Position numbers and translations under genes: made by a program
Shown: one piece after another, positions 25,074 through 33,405 of the stretch
Layout of the letters: the number at the start of each line of letters is the position of its first letter
How positions within the stretch are numbered: the stretch's first letter is position 1
Notes under the pieces: model-generated
Database searches by the model: none
What the model was told of the DNA's origin: nothing
The model's input: only the letters and a program-made list of their open reading frames with translations
NCBI GenBank assembly: GCA_964532065.1
Contig: CAZHHG010000008.1
Location: forward strand, 1-64,000
Direction of reading: 5' to 3'
Origin: DSXH01 sp964532065
Lineage (GTDB): Bacteria; Bacteroidota; Ignavibacteria; Ignavibacteriales; Melioribacteraceae
DNA length: 64,000 bases

Positions 25074-26495
25074 TTATTTTAAGGTAAAGCCGAACAACTG
25101 GGATTTTGTAAATCGGAACTCGAGGTGGATTGTCTTTCCATTAAGAGAGCCCAATTTTTTCCAATCTATTTTATGTTCTACCGAATCGCCTTTAATTTCA
25201 ATCCAGTCAAAATCTTTCATCGGTTTTTTTTCTGAATCGAGGATTCTTACACGCATTTCGCCTGCGGCATTAGCATTTACGGTAATTTCATCTGCAGAAA
25301 AGGTAATCGGTTTAGTTATCAGGTAAGCAGGACTAAGATCGGCATCTCTGCTGACATACCTGTCGACCGGCATTCTGGCAAAACACAAATGTCTTTCTTC
25401 AAAGCGGTTTACTTTATGACCGCGCTGGTATCCGCCGTAATAGATAAAAGTTTCGTTATCCACTACAATCTGCTCATCGCCCCATGCCATAGCATGGTCC
25501 CATGAACCGGGGACAGGATTATTAGGAATAAACGGTTCATAATCTCTCTGCCAGTTCACGCCGTCACGTGTCCATGCTAATACAGTGTATCCAAGTCCGG
25601 CAGCTTTTCTGTCCATATCGCCCATCGCATAAGCCGATGCGCCTGCAGTAGCATTTATATCGTCTCTCAGAATTTTAACGAAACCGATCATGAGATCCCC
25701 GCGCGTAATAACACCGGACATTGCGTAGAACTGAGTTTCGCCTTTTTCGATTGGCGCTCCGGTTTTCGGCCAGAAAATAGGCCTTATCGGTTCCCAGTTA
25801 ATAAGATCTTTACTGACAGTCTGATGTGGGATTCTTCTTAGTTCATCCATTTTCGGATTGTTAGGATCGCCGAACCCGCCGAGTCTATGTGATACAACAG
25901 CTAAGTAATGTTTTCTAATTGGATCCCAGTGAAGAGTCGTAATATCGTGGTTATGAAGAAACACAGGATCTTTAGAAATCGGATTCCATTTTTTTCCATC
26001 AGCTGAGGTTGCGATTCTGAATCCGGGTTTAAGATAAGTTGCGAATAGAAATCTTTCCTGGGGATTAGCATAATCCTTACCTCGGTCAAGCACTGTGCAT
26101 CCGAATTGAATCTCTTCGGGATAATCGCAGACATGAAAAGGCCGTTCCCAGTTTATTCCGTCGTCGGATTCTATATAACTCAGTTTGCATCGGCTAATAT
26201 TCATTGTTTCAACAAAAGTATTGTACCAGAGCCGGAATTTTTTTGTATCAGGATCTCTAATCACAGAAAAATAGGGTTGCCATACCTGATCTTTACTCTG
26301 TCCGCCGTAGAGTATCGGTTTATCCAGCTTATCAGGATTGTTAACTGTTCTTGTAAGAAATGCCTGGTCCCCTATTAAAAAATCATCAATAAAAAGTTGA
26401 GGACCGGGATTAAGCTTAATTGGTTCGTTGTTATACTGGCCGTAGATCGGAACAGAAATCAGGAGCAGAATAAATAAGGCAGATATTTTTTTCAT
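25074..26495 (-). CDS. Secreted five-bladed beta-propeller protein, GH32/GH43-like
   Basis: A 473-residue exported protein (signal MKKISALFILLLISVPIYGQ). It has repeated propeller-blade motifs of glycosidase families GH32/GH43/GH68 type: IDDFLIGD near the start, VWQPYFSVIRDPDTKKFRLWYN, SDDGINWERP, TSADGKKWNP and TRDGVNWQRDYEPFI. Acidic residues in the first blade (IDD), in RDPDTKKFRLWYN and in the later blades could be catalytic, but I cannot assign the triad, and many such proteins have no proven activity. A beta-sandwich of about 100 residues follows. GGAGCCTCG precedes the ATG. It lies between a DapA-like gene and the duplicated-module gene, in line with a role in extracellular glycan breakdown. 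Confidence 0.75.
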   Translation of the reverse strand: MKKISALFILLLISVPIYGQYNNEPIKLNPGPQLFIDDFLIGDQAFLTRTVNNPDKLDKPILYGGQSKDQVWQPYFSVIRDPDTKKFRLWYNTFVETMNISRCKLSYIESDDGINWERPFHVCDYPEEIQFGCTVLDRGKDYANPQERFLFATYLKPGFRIATSADGKKWNPISKDPVFLHNHDITTLHWDPIRKHYLAVVSHRLGGFGDPNNPKMDELRRIPHQTVSKDLINWEPIRPIFWPKTGAPIEKGETQFYAMSGVITRGDLMIGFVKILRDDINATAGASAYAMGDMDRKAAGLGYTVLAWTRDGVNWQRDYEPFIPNNPVPGSWDHAMAWGDEQIVVDNETFIYYGGYQRGHKVNRFEERHLCFARMPVDRYVSRDADLSPAYLITKPITFSADEITVNANAAGEMRVRILDSEKKPMKDFDWIEIKGDSVEHKIDWKKLGSLNGKTIHLEFRFTKSQLFGFTLK

Positions 26496-26509
26496 CGAGG
26501 CTCCGTTTT

Positions 26510-27409
26510 TTACAAACTCAGTTTTGAATATTCATTTATTAAAGTTTTGTTTTCTTCTTCGGTTAAAGAGACTAAAGGCATTTGCACAAACGGCCTGCAG
26601 ATATTCATGTGATTTAGAATAGCTTTAATCTCAGGGATTGTTCTTGTCATCGGTTTATTATTCTGAACAAGAACCGATAAGGTTTCAGCTCTCTCCTGAA
26701 AATCCATTGCTGTTTTTTCATCACCCTTGATTGCTGCTTCATAGAGAGATTGAAATAATCCGGGCGTTACATTAGTAGTGTTTGGTATAATACCGTCAAA
26801 TCCAAGAAGCAGTGCCTGACTTGATTTATTAGTCCAGCCTATGAATAATGAGAAGTCTTCTCTATTTTTAAACAGCTGAGCTAGTTTTTCAACTCTTTCG
26901 TAGTCCCGTTCAGAATCCTTTAACGCAACGATGTTCGGATGATGACTCAATTTTTCGATAACATCGACAGGAATCGACATATTAGTTATTGATTTAATAT
27001 TATAGATAATAATAGGCCTTGGTGAATTATCCGCAATGTATTCAAAATACTTAAGCATAAGATCCGGTGTAAGTGGGAAAAAATATGGGAGATGTACAAC
27101 AAATACATGTACTCCGTAATCTGAATATTTTTTTGCAGTTGAAATTGTATTTTCAACGCAGTTATCAGTTATTCCGGCGTAAAGTGTTGTTTTATCATTA
27201 ACAATTTTAACGGCAAGTTTTGTCAGGTGCTCCCGATTAGAAACGGGATTCAAGGCAATTTCGCCTGTGGTACCCAGAATAAAAGGGAAATTATTGTACT
27301 TCATGACAAGCCGGAAAAGTTTCTCAACAGATTCATCATCAATCCTGCCGGATTTATCGATCGGGGTTATTAATGGGGCAATAACGCCGTAATATTTTTT
27401 CTTTGTCAT
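26510..27409 (-). CDS. DapA/N-acetylneuraminate lyase-family aldolase, second copy
   Basis: A 299-residue class I aldolase-family protein. It has LGTTGE (residues 45-50), Tyr136 (IIIYNIK) and Schiff-base Lys164 (VALKDSERDYER). It is clearly related to the protein at 1453-2370 (the SIPxxVIEKLSHHPNIVALKDSERD block is nearly identical) but differs elsewhere, for example PYFFPLTPDLM against PSYFALQPDQM. It may act on a different 2-keto sugar acid or stereoisomer. It follows the TonB-dependent receptor gene after a strong hairpin at 27452-27473. No good ribosome site is visible before its ATG. Confidence 0.87.
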   Translation of the reverse strand: MTKKKYYGVIAPLITPIDKSGRIDDESVEKLFRLVMKYNNFPFILGTTGEIALNPVSNREHLTKLAVKIVNDKTTLYAGITDNCVENTISTAKKYSDYGVHVFVVHLPYFFPLTPDLMLKYFEYIADNSPRPIIIYNIKSITNMSIPVDVIEKLSHHPNIVALKDSERDYERVEKLAQLFKNREDFSLFIGWTNKSSQALLLGFDGIIPNTTNVTPGLFQSLYEAAIKGDEKTAMDFQERAETLSVLVQNNKPMTRTIPEIKAILNHMNICRPFVQMPLVSLTEEENKTLINEYSKLSL

Positions 27410-27451
27410 AGTTTTTCTGGAATTATTGAAATAAAAAATTAGTTAATAAAC

Positions 27452-27473
27452 GGAGGCGGCAACAGCCGCCTCC
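27452..27473 (-). terminator. Strong intercistronic hairpin after the TonB receptor gene
   Basis: A perfect 9-bp inverted repeat, GGAGGCGGC and GCCGCCTCC around an AACA loop, lies in the 77-base gap between the receptor gene (stop at 27487) and the aldolase gene (start 27409). On the minus-strand transcript it is followed by GTTTATTAACTAATTTTTT, without an immediate pure T-run. It could be a partial terminator or an mRNA-stabilising or processing hairpin that keeps the receptor message high relative to downstream genes. Confidence 0.6.
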
Positions 27474-27486
27474 AAACAAAAACAAA

Positions 27487-30261
27487 TCAGAGACTCCACT
27501 TAATACCGGCTCTTGACCACCAAGAATAGAATTCAAGAAGGTAAGGACGGGATTCTATTCCAAGATATTTTCTCGCCGGTTCATTAGTGATATTATTGAC
27601 TTCAGCGAAGACTTCCAGATTCTGCCAGAAGTTGTATGACGCTGAAAAATCAAGCTGACCGTGTCCGTCAACAAAGACGTCGAACAGTGTGTTCTTTCCA
27701 ACAGCTTCCAGGAATTTAGCCTGGAATGCATAAGCTATGCGCGCTTTGAAATTATCTTTTTCATAGTTAAGAGCTATGTTGCCAACATCACCGGCCTGAC
27801 CGGGCAGGAATCCGAGACGGCCCTGAAGGTCTGCCTCGGCCCAGGTATGAGTATAATTAAAGTAGATACCGAAGCCGGAGAGGAAACCGGGCAAGAAGGT
27901 TAATTCCTGCTGCCAGCTGAATTCAAATCCGTAAAGTTCGGCATCGCCTCCGTTTACCGGCATTCTTTCTTCATAACCGATATAAGCACCGGTTGTTGTT
28001 ACTTTTCGGCTCTCATAAATGATTCCTTTAAGAGACTTGTAGAACAAGCTCGCCGATGCCAGACCGATACCGCTGAAATAATGCTCAACCATAAAATCAA
28101 GATTCGTTGCAAGAGTTGGGCTAAGATCAGGATTACCGCTGCGGTATCTTTTGTTTCTTGGTTCGAGGAAGAAAGTAGGAGCCAGATCGAAGAAGTTCGG
28201 TCTTGCAATGGATTTAGTGAAGGAAGCGCGCAATTTTGTCATTTCAAATAGATCGTATCGCAGATGAATCATCGGGAAGAAATTATTATAATCACGCTGT
28301 GCTGTTGTAGGTGTGAGACTCGAGAAATTTCCGGAAGCATCGAATACCAGCATAGCGCCTTTATAATCGAGAGATGTAAATTCATGGCGTAAACCGGCCA
28401 GTAAGGAAAGCTTGCCGAAGTTAATATCTGTCATTAAGAAATATGCAAGTATGTCTTCATTCGATTCGTAAGTAGCGCCTTCGGAATCATACCAGTTAAG
28501 AGTTTCTCTAAACTTGGTTGCATCTTTACGGCTTGGTAAAAGGAAATCTTCAACTTTTTTATAATCGGACTGAGGACCGAATATGTAATTACCCTCCATA
28601 AAATCCGTCCGTTGTCTATCAGACAGGAAATTTGCCATAGTCAATGCGGGAGTTAAGAGATAGCTGTATGAATATCTATCATCATTTCTATCCTTGAAAG
28701 TAGTAGTGTATTTGAATCCGGCTTTAACTTTTGCAGGGTATTCGAAAAAGTTATAGGGTAATTCAAAATTAATTCTGCCTACTGTATACTTGGTTGTACT
28801 GAGCATATCGCGGAAATCAAATGCGTTTAAGTTGTACTTGGAAGCATCGAGACGCGCGTCCGCCGGAATATTTGTATTCGTAATAGTATACTTTGGATAA
28901 TCTTTCTCTTTGATATCTAAGGAAAGATTGACTCTCTGATAAAAATCATAGGATGTGATAATATCGCCGAAATGGTTTTCTTCGCCGTAGGTATGAGCGA
29001 CATGATAATTAATATCGAGATCGCCGAGTTTATGTTCGCCGCCGAAGCTGTACTGATGCTGGAATAATTGCTCAAGACGGGCTCTTGTTTCGGCAGCAAT
29101 TCTGGAGTTCTGAGTAAGGGTGCCTTCAGGATTCAAATAATTGCCGCTGTCAACACGTAAACGAACTCTTCCCCTTTCCTGCCAGTCGTCGAACTGATTC
29201 CAGAGAATATTTGCGTAGATCCTGTGGAAATCGCTGAACCGGTATTCAATACCGCCGCCCAGACCGTAACGGTCCTTCTTATTTATATAATCCATGAAAT
29301 TAAGTTCAGCGAGTGCGAACGGGATATTATTCTTATTTGCATCCTGTTTCTGATCCCAGGTGTATTCCATGTTATCAGTACCGCGTTCTCTCGAATCGTA
29401 ATTAGCGGTAAGAGAAATTCCAAAATTCTTGTTTTCTCCGAAACGTGTACTGAAAGTAAAGTTACCATGGTATGATGGTTTTCCTCCCAGGTCGGTATAA
29501 CCTGAACCTGCTAGAACTCGCAGATTCATACCCGGATAATCGAAAGCACTCTTGGTAATAATATTAACCGATCCGCCAACCGCATTAGCATCCATTTCAG
29601 GAGTAATTGCTTTATTAACTTCGATGAAAGACATCTGGTTGGAACCAACAATATCAAGCTGAGAAAACCTTTCCTGGTTTCTTGTAGAAGCGAGAACTTC
29701 ACCGTTAACAGTAACCGAGTTCAGTCTTGGTTCAGTTCCGCGGATAAGAGCGTATCTTCCATCACCGAGTGAACGGCCGATATAAACACCCGGAATACGG
29801 GCAACTACTTCGGCAACGTTTGCATCGGGAAAGCTTTCCATCTGCTCGCGGGATACTACGTTCTTAATATTTTCCGCTTCGCGCTGAACGGCAAGTGCTT
29901 TTACCTGACCCTGTCTTAGTCCTTCAACAACAATGTCTTCAAGATCGACATAGCTGGGAGTTAATTTCACCATTACTTCCACAGTTCTGCCGGCAACCAC
30001 ATTTACATCTGTTATAAAATCGGTATAGCCGATATACTTTACCTGCAACTTATAACTGCCCGGAGGAATATTAGATATCCGGTATCCCCCCTGTAAATCA
30101 GTAGCCGAACCGATCCTTGTCCCCTGTAATAAAACGTTAGCTGAAGGTAAGAATTCGCCCGTTTGAGAATCTGTAACACGCCCGGTGATATTTCCACTTT
30201 GAGCATACAGCCCCACCGAACTGATAATAAAAATAATGAGGAATAATTTTGATAAAGATAC
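27487..30261 (-). CDS. TonB-dependent outer-membrane receptor (5' end in assembly gap)
   Basis: About 925 residues are visible, starting after a gap. Upstream of the GTG at 30216 the frame stays open and encodes VSLSKLFLIIFIISSVGLYAQS, a signal peptide, so the GTG is not the true start. The initiator is lost in or beyond the N run; an ATG at 30317 with GGAGGG upstream reads in frame only as far as a TAA just before the gap. The mature part starts with a carboxypeptidase-regulatory-like domain (NITGRVTDSQTGEFLPSANV), then a plug domain (AEVVARIPGVYIGRS, YALIRGTEPRLNSVTVNGE), then a long beta-barrel ending in WSL. It imports a substrate across the outer membrane with TonB energy. No SusD-like lipoprotein gene is adjacent, so it is not a standard SusCD pair. 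Confidence 0.92.
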   Translation of the reverse strand, partial: VSLSKLFLIIFIISSVGLYAQSGNITGRVTDSQTGEFLPSANVLLQGTRIGSATDLQGGYRISNIPPGSYKLQVKYIGYTDFITDVNVVAGRTVEVMVKLTPSYVDLEDIVVEGLRQGQVKALAVQREAENIKNVVSREQMESFPDANVAEVVARIPGVYIGRSLGDGRYALIRGTEPRLNSVTVNGEVLASTRNQERFSQLDIVGSNQMSFIEVNKAITPEMDANAVGGSVNIITKSAFDYPGMNLRVLAGSGYTDLGGKPSYHGNFTFSTRFGENKNFGISLTANYDSRERGTDNMEYTWDQKQDANKNNIPFALAELNFMDYINKKDRYGLGGGIEYRFSDFHRIYANILWNQFDDWQERGRVRLRVDSGNYLNPEGTLTQNSRIAAETRARLEQLFQHQYSFGGEHKLGDLDINYHVAHTYGEENHFGDIITSYDFYQRVNLSLDIKEKDYPKYTITNTNIPADARLDASKYNLNAFDFRDMLSTTKYTVGRINFELPYNFFEYPAKVKAGFKYTTTFKDRNDDRYSYSYLLTPALTMANFLSDRQRTDFMEGNYIFGPQSDYKKVEDFLLPSRKDATKFRETLNWYDSEGATYESNEDILAYFLMTDINFGKLSLLAGLRHEFTSLDYKGAMLVFDASGNFSSLTPTTAQRDYNNFFPMIHLRYDLFEMTKLRASFTKSIARPNFFDLAPTFFLEPRNKRYRSGNPDLSPTLATNLDFMVEHYFSGIGLASASLFYKSLKGIIYESRKVTTTGAYIGYEERMPVNGGDAELYGFEFSWQQELTFLPGFLSGFGIYFNYTHTWAEADLQGRLGFLPGQAGDVGNIALNYEKDNFKARIAYAFQAKFLEAVGKNTLFDVFVDGHGQLDFSASYNFWQNLEVFAEVNNITNEPARKYLGIESRPYLLEFYSWWSRAGIKWSL

Positions 30262-30262
30262 T

Positions 30263-30272
30263 NNNNNNNNNN
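30263..30272. other. Assembly gap (10 N) at the start of the TonB receptor gene
   Basis: Ten N bases between the visible signal-peptide coding sequence of the receptor and its likely ribosome binding site (GGAGGG at about 30327-30332). The base count is probably a placeholder, so the true start codon and leader length cannot be read. Confidence 0.95.
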
Positions 30273-30341
30273 TTACGTCATTGTTTTTTTAATTAAAGAA
30301 AAAATGTTGGTTTTCATTTCATAAGAGCCCTCCGATTAATT

Positions 30342-32132
30342 TTATTTTATAAGCATTATTTTATTAACAAGTATGCTGGACTTTGTTTTTAATACACAGA
30401 AATAGACTCCACTGGCAAGAAATTCAGAATTAAAAGCAACTGTATAAGTGCCGGGGGATTTTGATCCTTCATCAAGAAGAGATATCTGCCTTCCCAGAAG
30501 ATCATTAATACTCAGTTCAATTTCGGTTGTTTTATAAACCTGATATGTAATTCTCGTCTGATTGTTAAAAGGATTTGGATAATTGTTATAAAGCGAAACT
30601 TCAAAAGGTATTAATTCTTCATCCATTTCGTTAAGGCTGGTGATAATTTGTCCCGATGTATTAAGATTAAGAAAATATGCATCCCCTCTCGAACTATAAC
30701 TGCCGGTAGAGCCCGCGATAACGTAGTGCCCGTCGGAATTTACAAGTAGACCGCCAACTCCCTCGCTTTCGGAACCGCCGAATTGATACCGCCAGATTTC
30801 ATTCCCGTTGAGATCGGTTTTTATAACAAGCATGTCGTTAATTGTGCGGGGTAGAATTTGAAGATCTGTAGTACCGGCGATAACAAAACCATCACTTGCA
30901 ACGGCTATTCTTGATGCATAATCCTGGTATTCACTTCCAAAAGTTTTGTTCCATAGATAGTTACCTGATTCATCGGCTTTTAGGAGAAGCAATTCATGTC
31001 CTTTATCGGTTGTATAACTTTGACTATAACCAGACATGATAAATGAGCCGTCAGATAGCTGCGCGATATCCGTTCCTTCATCCCATTTAGAACCTCCGAT
31101 TGTTTTATCCCACAGCAGGTCGCCATTGCCGTTTACTTTTAAGAGATAGACATCAAAATCCCCGCTTCCCTTTGAAGATGTTGTAGCAAGGATCAGATAA
31201 TTGCCATCCCTGGTCGGAATAATCTTTTTACCCGCATCGCCGCCATTCCCTCCGAAATTTTTCTCCCAGACTTTATTGCCATTCTGATCGGTCTTGATAA
31301 GGTAAACCTGAGTTGAAGTTCCAAAGCTTCGTGTGGTTCCGGCTAATAGGAATCCGCCGTCCGGAGTATTAACAAAAGTACCTGAATTCTCTTCATCGGC
31401 TCCGCCGAATATTTTTTCCCACGCAACGGTTCTATTTGCATTAAGCTTCGCGAAATAGAGATCGCTGGGACCGTTCTTGAATGTCTGTTTACTTCCATAG
31501 AGAATTAAGCTTCCGTCGGTTCTTTCTTCAACATGCCCGACCCCCTCTCCAAGATCCTCTACTCCATAACTATGGCTCCACAAAACTTCACCAGTATTGT
31601 TTGTCTTCACTATATAAAAATCCGAATACTCCCGGTCAGCCAGCCTGGTAGATCCACCAAGTAAATAACTGCCGTCGGATAACTGTTGTATGGAACCTAC
31701 GCCGTCATCATCTACCCCGCCGAAGATTCTTTCAAAACTTGGTTTAGCACCGGAAGTACCATATCCCGTTATCGTATATTTATTCGGACTGGTTGATGCA
31801 TTGCTGTTAATTGTTAACTCCGAAGTAAATTGACCGCCGCCTGTAGGTGAAAATTCGATTTGAAGGGCGAAGAACTCCGCCAGTCCTATAGTGGTTGTAC
31901 CGGGATTGTTTAGAAGCCGGAATTGCTGAGTATTTGATAATGAAATTGAGGAAATATTAAGAGCAGTTACAGAAAGGTTGTAAATCTGAATCTGCCTCAC
32001 GGCCTTGCTTCCAACAGGTATTTTACCCATATATGGTTCTTTTGGAACCACATCTATAGTTTGAGCCGGAATTAATAAAGGGAAGAAAAAAAATAAAATT
32101 GCCAGAAACATGTTTTTTGAATTGCGAATCAT
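30342..32132 (-). CDS. T9SS-secreted protein with repeat propeller and sorting domain
   Basis: A 596-residue protein: signal peptide (about 1-23, ending IPAQ), then an Ig-like choice-of-anchor/DUF1573-type region (SLSNTQQFRLLNNPG, LQIEFSPTGGGQFTSELTINSNAS). Seven or so repeats of about 45-50 residues follow, with GGxxxDEG or DEE, SDGSYLLGGST and KTDxNGNxxW motifs. It ends with a C-terminal T9SS sorting domain (NNYPNPFNNQTRITYQV to SGVYFCVLKTK, final MLIK). The repeats match the PQQ/BBS-like propellers often annotated as delta-60 repeats. It is probably displayed on or released from the cell surface. A strong GGAGGG site precedes the ATG. It is the first gene after the IclR regulator and only about 25 bases from the receptor leader, so it likely heads the operon. 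Confidence 0.85.
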   Translation of the reverse strand: MIRNSKNMFLAILFFFFPLLIPAQTIDVVPKEPYMGKIPVGSKAVRQIQIYNLSVTALNISSISLSNTQQFRLLNNPGTTTIGLAEFFALQIEFSPTGGGQFTSELTINSNASTSPNKYTITGYGTSGAKPSFERIFGGVDDDGVGSIQQLSDGSYLLGGSTRLADREYSDFYIVKTNNTGEVLWSHSYGVEDLGEGVGHVEERTDGSLILYGSKQTFKNGPSDLYFAKLNANRTVAWEKIFGGADEENSGTFVNTPDGGFLLAGTTRSFGTSTQVYLIKTDQNGNKVWEKNFGGNGGDAGKKIIPTRDGNYLILATTSSKGSGDFDVYLLKVNGNGDLLWDKTIGGSKWDEGTDIAQLSDGSFIMSGYSQSYTTDKGHELLLLKADESGNYLWNKTFGSEYQDYASRIAVASDGFVIAGTTDLQILPRTINDMLVIKTDLNGNEIWRYQFGGSESEGVGGLLVNSDGHYVIAGSTGSYSSRGDAYFLNLNTSGQIITSLNEMDEELIPFEVSLYNNYPNPFNNQTRITYQVYKTTEIELSINDLLGRQISLLDEGSKSPGTYTVAFNSEFLASGVYFCVLKTKSSILVNKIMLIK

Positions 32133-32172
32133 AATCCCTCCAGATATAAAAACATTTAACTATGATACCCAT

Positions 32173-32205
32173 ACTTTAGTGCGAAGATTTATCTTATACT
32201 AAAGT
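32173..32205. promoter_or_regulatory. Inverted repeat between IclR gene and T9SS/receptor operon
   Basis: ACTTTAGT (32173-32180) and ACTAAAGT (32198-32205) form a perfect 8-bp inverted repeat with a 17-base spacer, in the 105-base gap upstream of the T9SS-protein and receptor genes. It lies where a regulator of the catabolic genes would bind. The nearby IclR protein is the obvious candidate, but its known motif cannot be assigned from this site alone. Confidence 0.45.
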
Positions 32206-32237
32206 GAGAAGCTGTAAATTTATTTCGAAGCTAATAT

Positions 32238-33047
32238 TTAGTCTTTCGATTCAGCATTTATATACAACGGATCAAAACCAAGACTCTTGGAGATACGATC
32301 CGCATAATTTTTCACAGTATTTCCTATTCTATCGAAATCAGATTCTTTTATTCTGAACGAGGGACCAGAGATCCAGATAGCCGCAAAGGGATAACCTTTA
32401 TAATTGAATATTGGCGCTCCTATACAGATCATACCTTCAATTTCTTCGGCATGGTCAATTCCGAAACCCCGGCTTTTAACTTTCTCTAAATGTTCTCTAA
32501 AAACATCTGCATTAACTATTGTCCTTTCATTGTATTTTGTGAAAGTAATAGATGAGATAATACTTTCCTGGTCGTCACGTTGTAAAAAAGCAATAATAGA
32601 TTTAGCGGGTGCTGAAGTGTGGAGATGGAATTTGCGGCCGGGCTCTAAAACAAACCTGAATGAATGAATTCCGGGTACCTCTTCAATTATCAAAACTTCG
32701 TGGCCATGAAGAACTCCGAGCGGAACGGTTTCCCCCACTTCGTTTCTTAATTCTCTCATAACCGGGAGGGACTTTTCAATAAGCGTTTGCTCGCCAAGGG
32801 CGGAGTAACCCATAGTTAATAGTTTTTGAGAGAGCTGATACTTCTTAGTCTCTTCATCACGTAGAAGATAATTATTATCAACAAGTGTTGATGTAATTCT
32901 GAAAATCGAGTTACGGGGAATTTTTAATTGTTCTGAAATTTCTGATGCAGTTAAACCGGCCGGATGTTTTGAGAGATGTTCCATAATCGTCAAAGCTCTT
33001 GACAGATTAGGGACGTGGTATTTCGAATTATCAGATTTCTTTACCAT
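32238..33047 (-). CDS. IclR-family transcriptional regulator
   Basis: A 269-residue regulator. The N-terminal winged helix-turn-helix spans about residues 12-75 (LSRALTIMEHLSKHPAGLTASEISEQL, then RITSTLVDNNYLLRD). The C-terminal GAF-like effector-binding domain has LHTSAPAKSIIAFL and YAAIWISGPSF-like stretches (GYPFAAIWISGPSF). IclR proteins bind sugar acids, acetate derivatives or aromatics, and usually repress or activate a nearby catabolic operon, often including themselves. Two DapA-like aldolases, an SDR and a GntP-type transporter in the neighbourhood fit a 2-keto-3-deoxy-sugar-acid-type effector. The gene has its own promoter (33101-33129) with a palindrome just downstream, suggesting self-control. 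Confidence 0.93.
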   Translation of the reverse strand: MVKKSDNSKYHVPNLSRALTIMEHLSKHPAGLTASEISEQLKIPRNSIFRITSTLVDNNYLLRDEETKKYQLSQKLLTMGYSALGEQTLIEKSLPVMRELRNEVGETVPLGVLHGHEVLIIEEVPGIHSFRFVLEPGRKFHLHTSAPAKSIIAFLQRDDQESIISSITFTKYNERTIVNADVFREHLEKVKSRGFGIDHAEEIEGMICIGAPIFNYKGYPFAAIWISGPSFRIKESDFDRIGNTVKNYADRISKSLGFDPLYINAESKD

Positions 33048-33061
33048 GCTGATAACCTACT

Positions 33062-33088
33062 CTAATATCAAATATGTTTAATATATAG
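33062..33088. promoter_or_regulatory. Imperfect palindrome, probable operator for the IclR gene
   Basis: CTAATATCAAA and TTTAATATATAG flank a TATG centre; the inner arms ATATCAAA and TTTAATAT match at 7 of 8 positions as an inverted repeat. It lies between the -10 box (33101-33106) and the ATG of the IclR gene, so a bound protein would block the promoter. This placement fits autorepression. Confidence 0.5.
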
Positions 33089-33100
33089 ACTGCACGACCA

Positions 33101-33129
33101 AATATAAAACGCGATGGTTTTGATGTCAA
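33101..33129 (-). promoter_or_regulatory. Sigma-70-type promoter of the IclR gene
   Basis: On the minus strand, TTGACA (33124-33129) is followed by a 17-base spacer and TATATT (33101-33106), which continues as TATATTTG. This is a near-consensus promoter and also fits the Bacteroidota -7 box TAnnTTTG. The transcription start would be near 33094, giving a leader of about 45 bases before the ATG at 33047. Confidence 0.75.
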
Positions 33130-33405
33130 GTAAAATCGGAACCGGAAAAAATTATTCTTTCAGGATAGTAGAGAAAATTTGGACGATCAGTTTTGAAAAA
33201 AATCGAATTCAAATCGGTAAGATTACTGCTAGTTTGCAGGGGTTAAACTGATATTATTTTTCCGTCATCCGGAAAAAGGGGTTAAAATATTCTTGTGTTT
33301 ATCTCTATTACGAATTATTGATTAGTTATTATTGCCACTCAGGAGAACCGAATCATCCTGTTAAAATCGACTCTCAGGCCAGCCGCCATCAATAAAAGAA
33401 ACCCG
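33130..33405. other. Intergenic stretch between IclR and GntP genes
   Basis: No open frame with coding character. The only structure seen is an 8-bp A/T-rich hairpin TTTTTCCG / CGGAAAAA (33257-33277), whose T-rich side comes first on both strands, so it does not look like a standard terminator. The rest is featureless. Confidence 0.6.

Noticed and set aside
27487..30261. SusCD pair for the TonB receptor
   Set aside because: No SusD-like lipoprotein gene is found on either side.
30217..30341. A short peptide gene starting with the ATG at 30317
   Set aside because: It ends in TAA next to the assembly gap and matches the place of the receptor's lost leader; more likely a damaged receptor start.
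33257..33277. Hairpin as terminator of the GntP gene
   Set aside because: The arms are T-first and A-last on both strands with no T-run after the stem, so it does not fit a rho-independent terminator.
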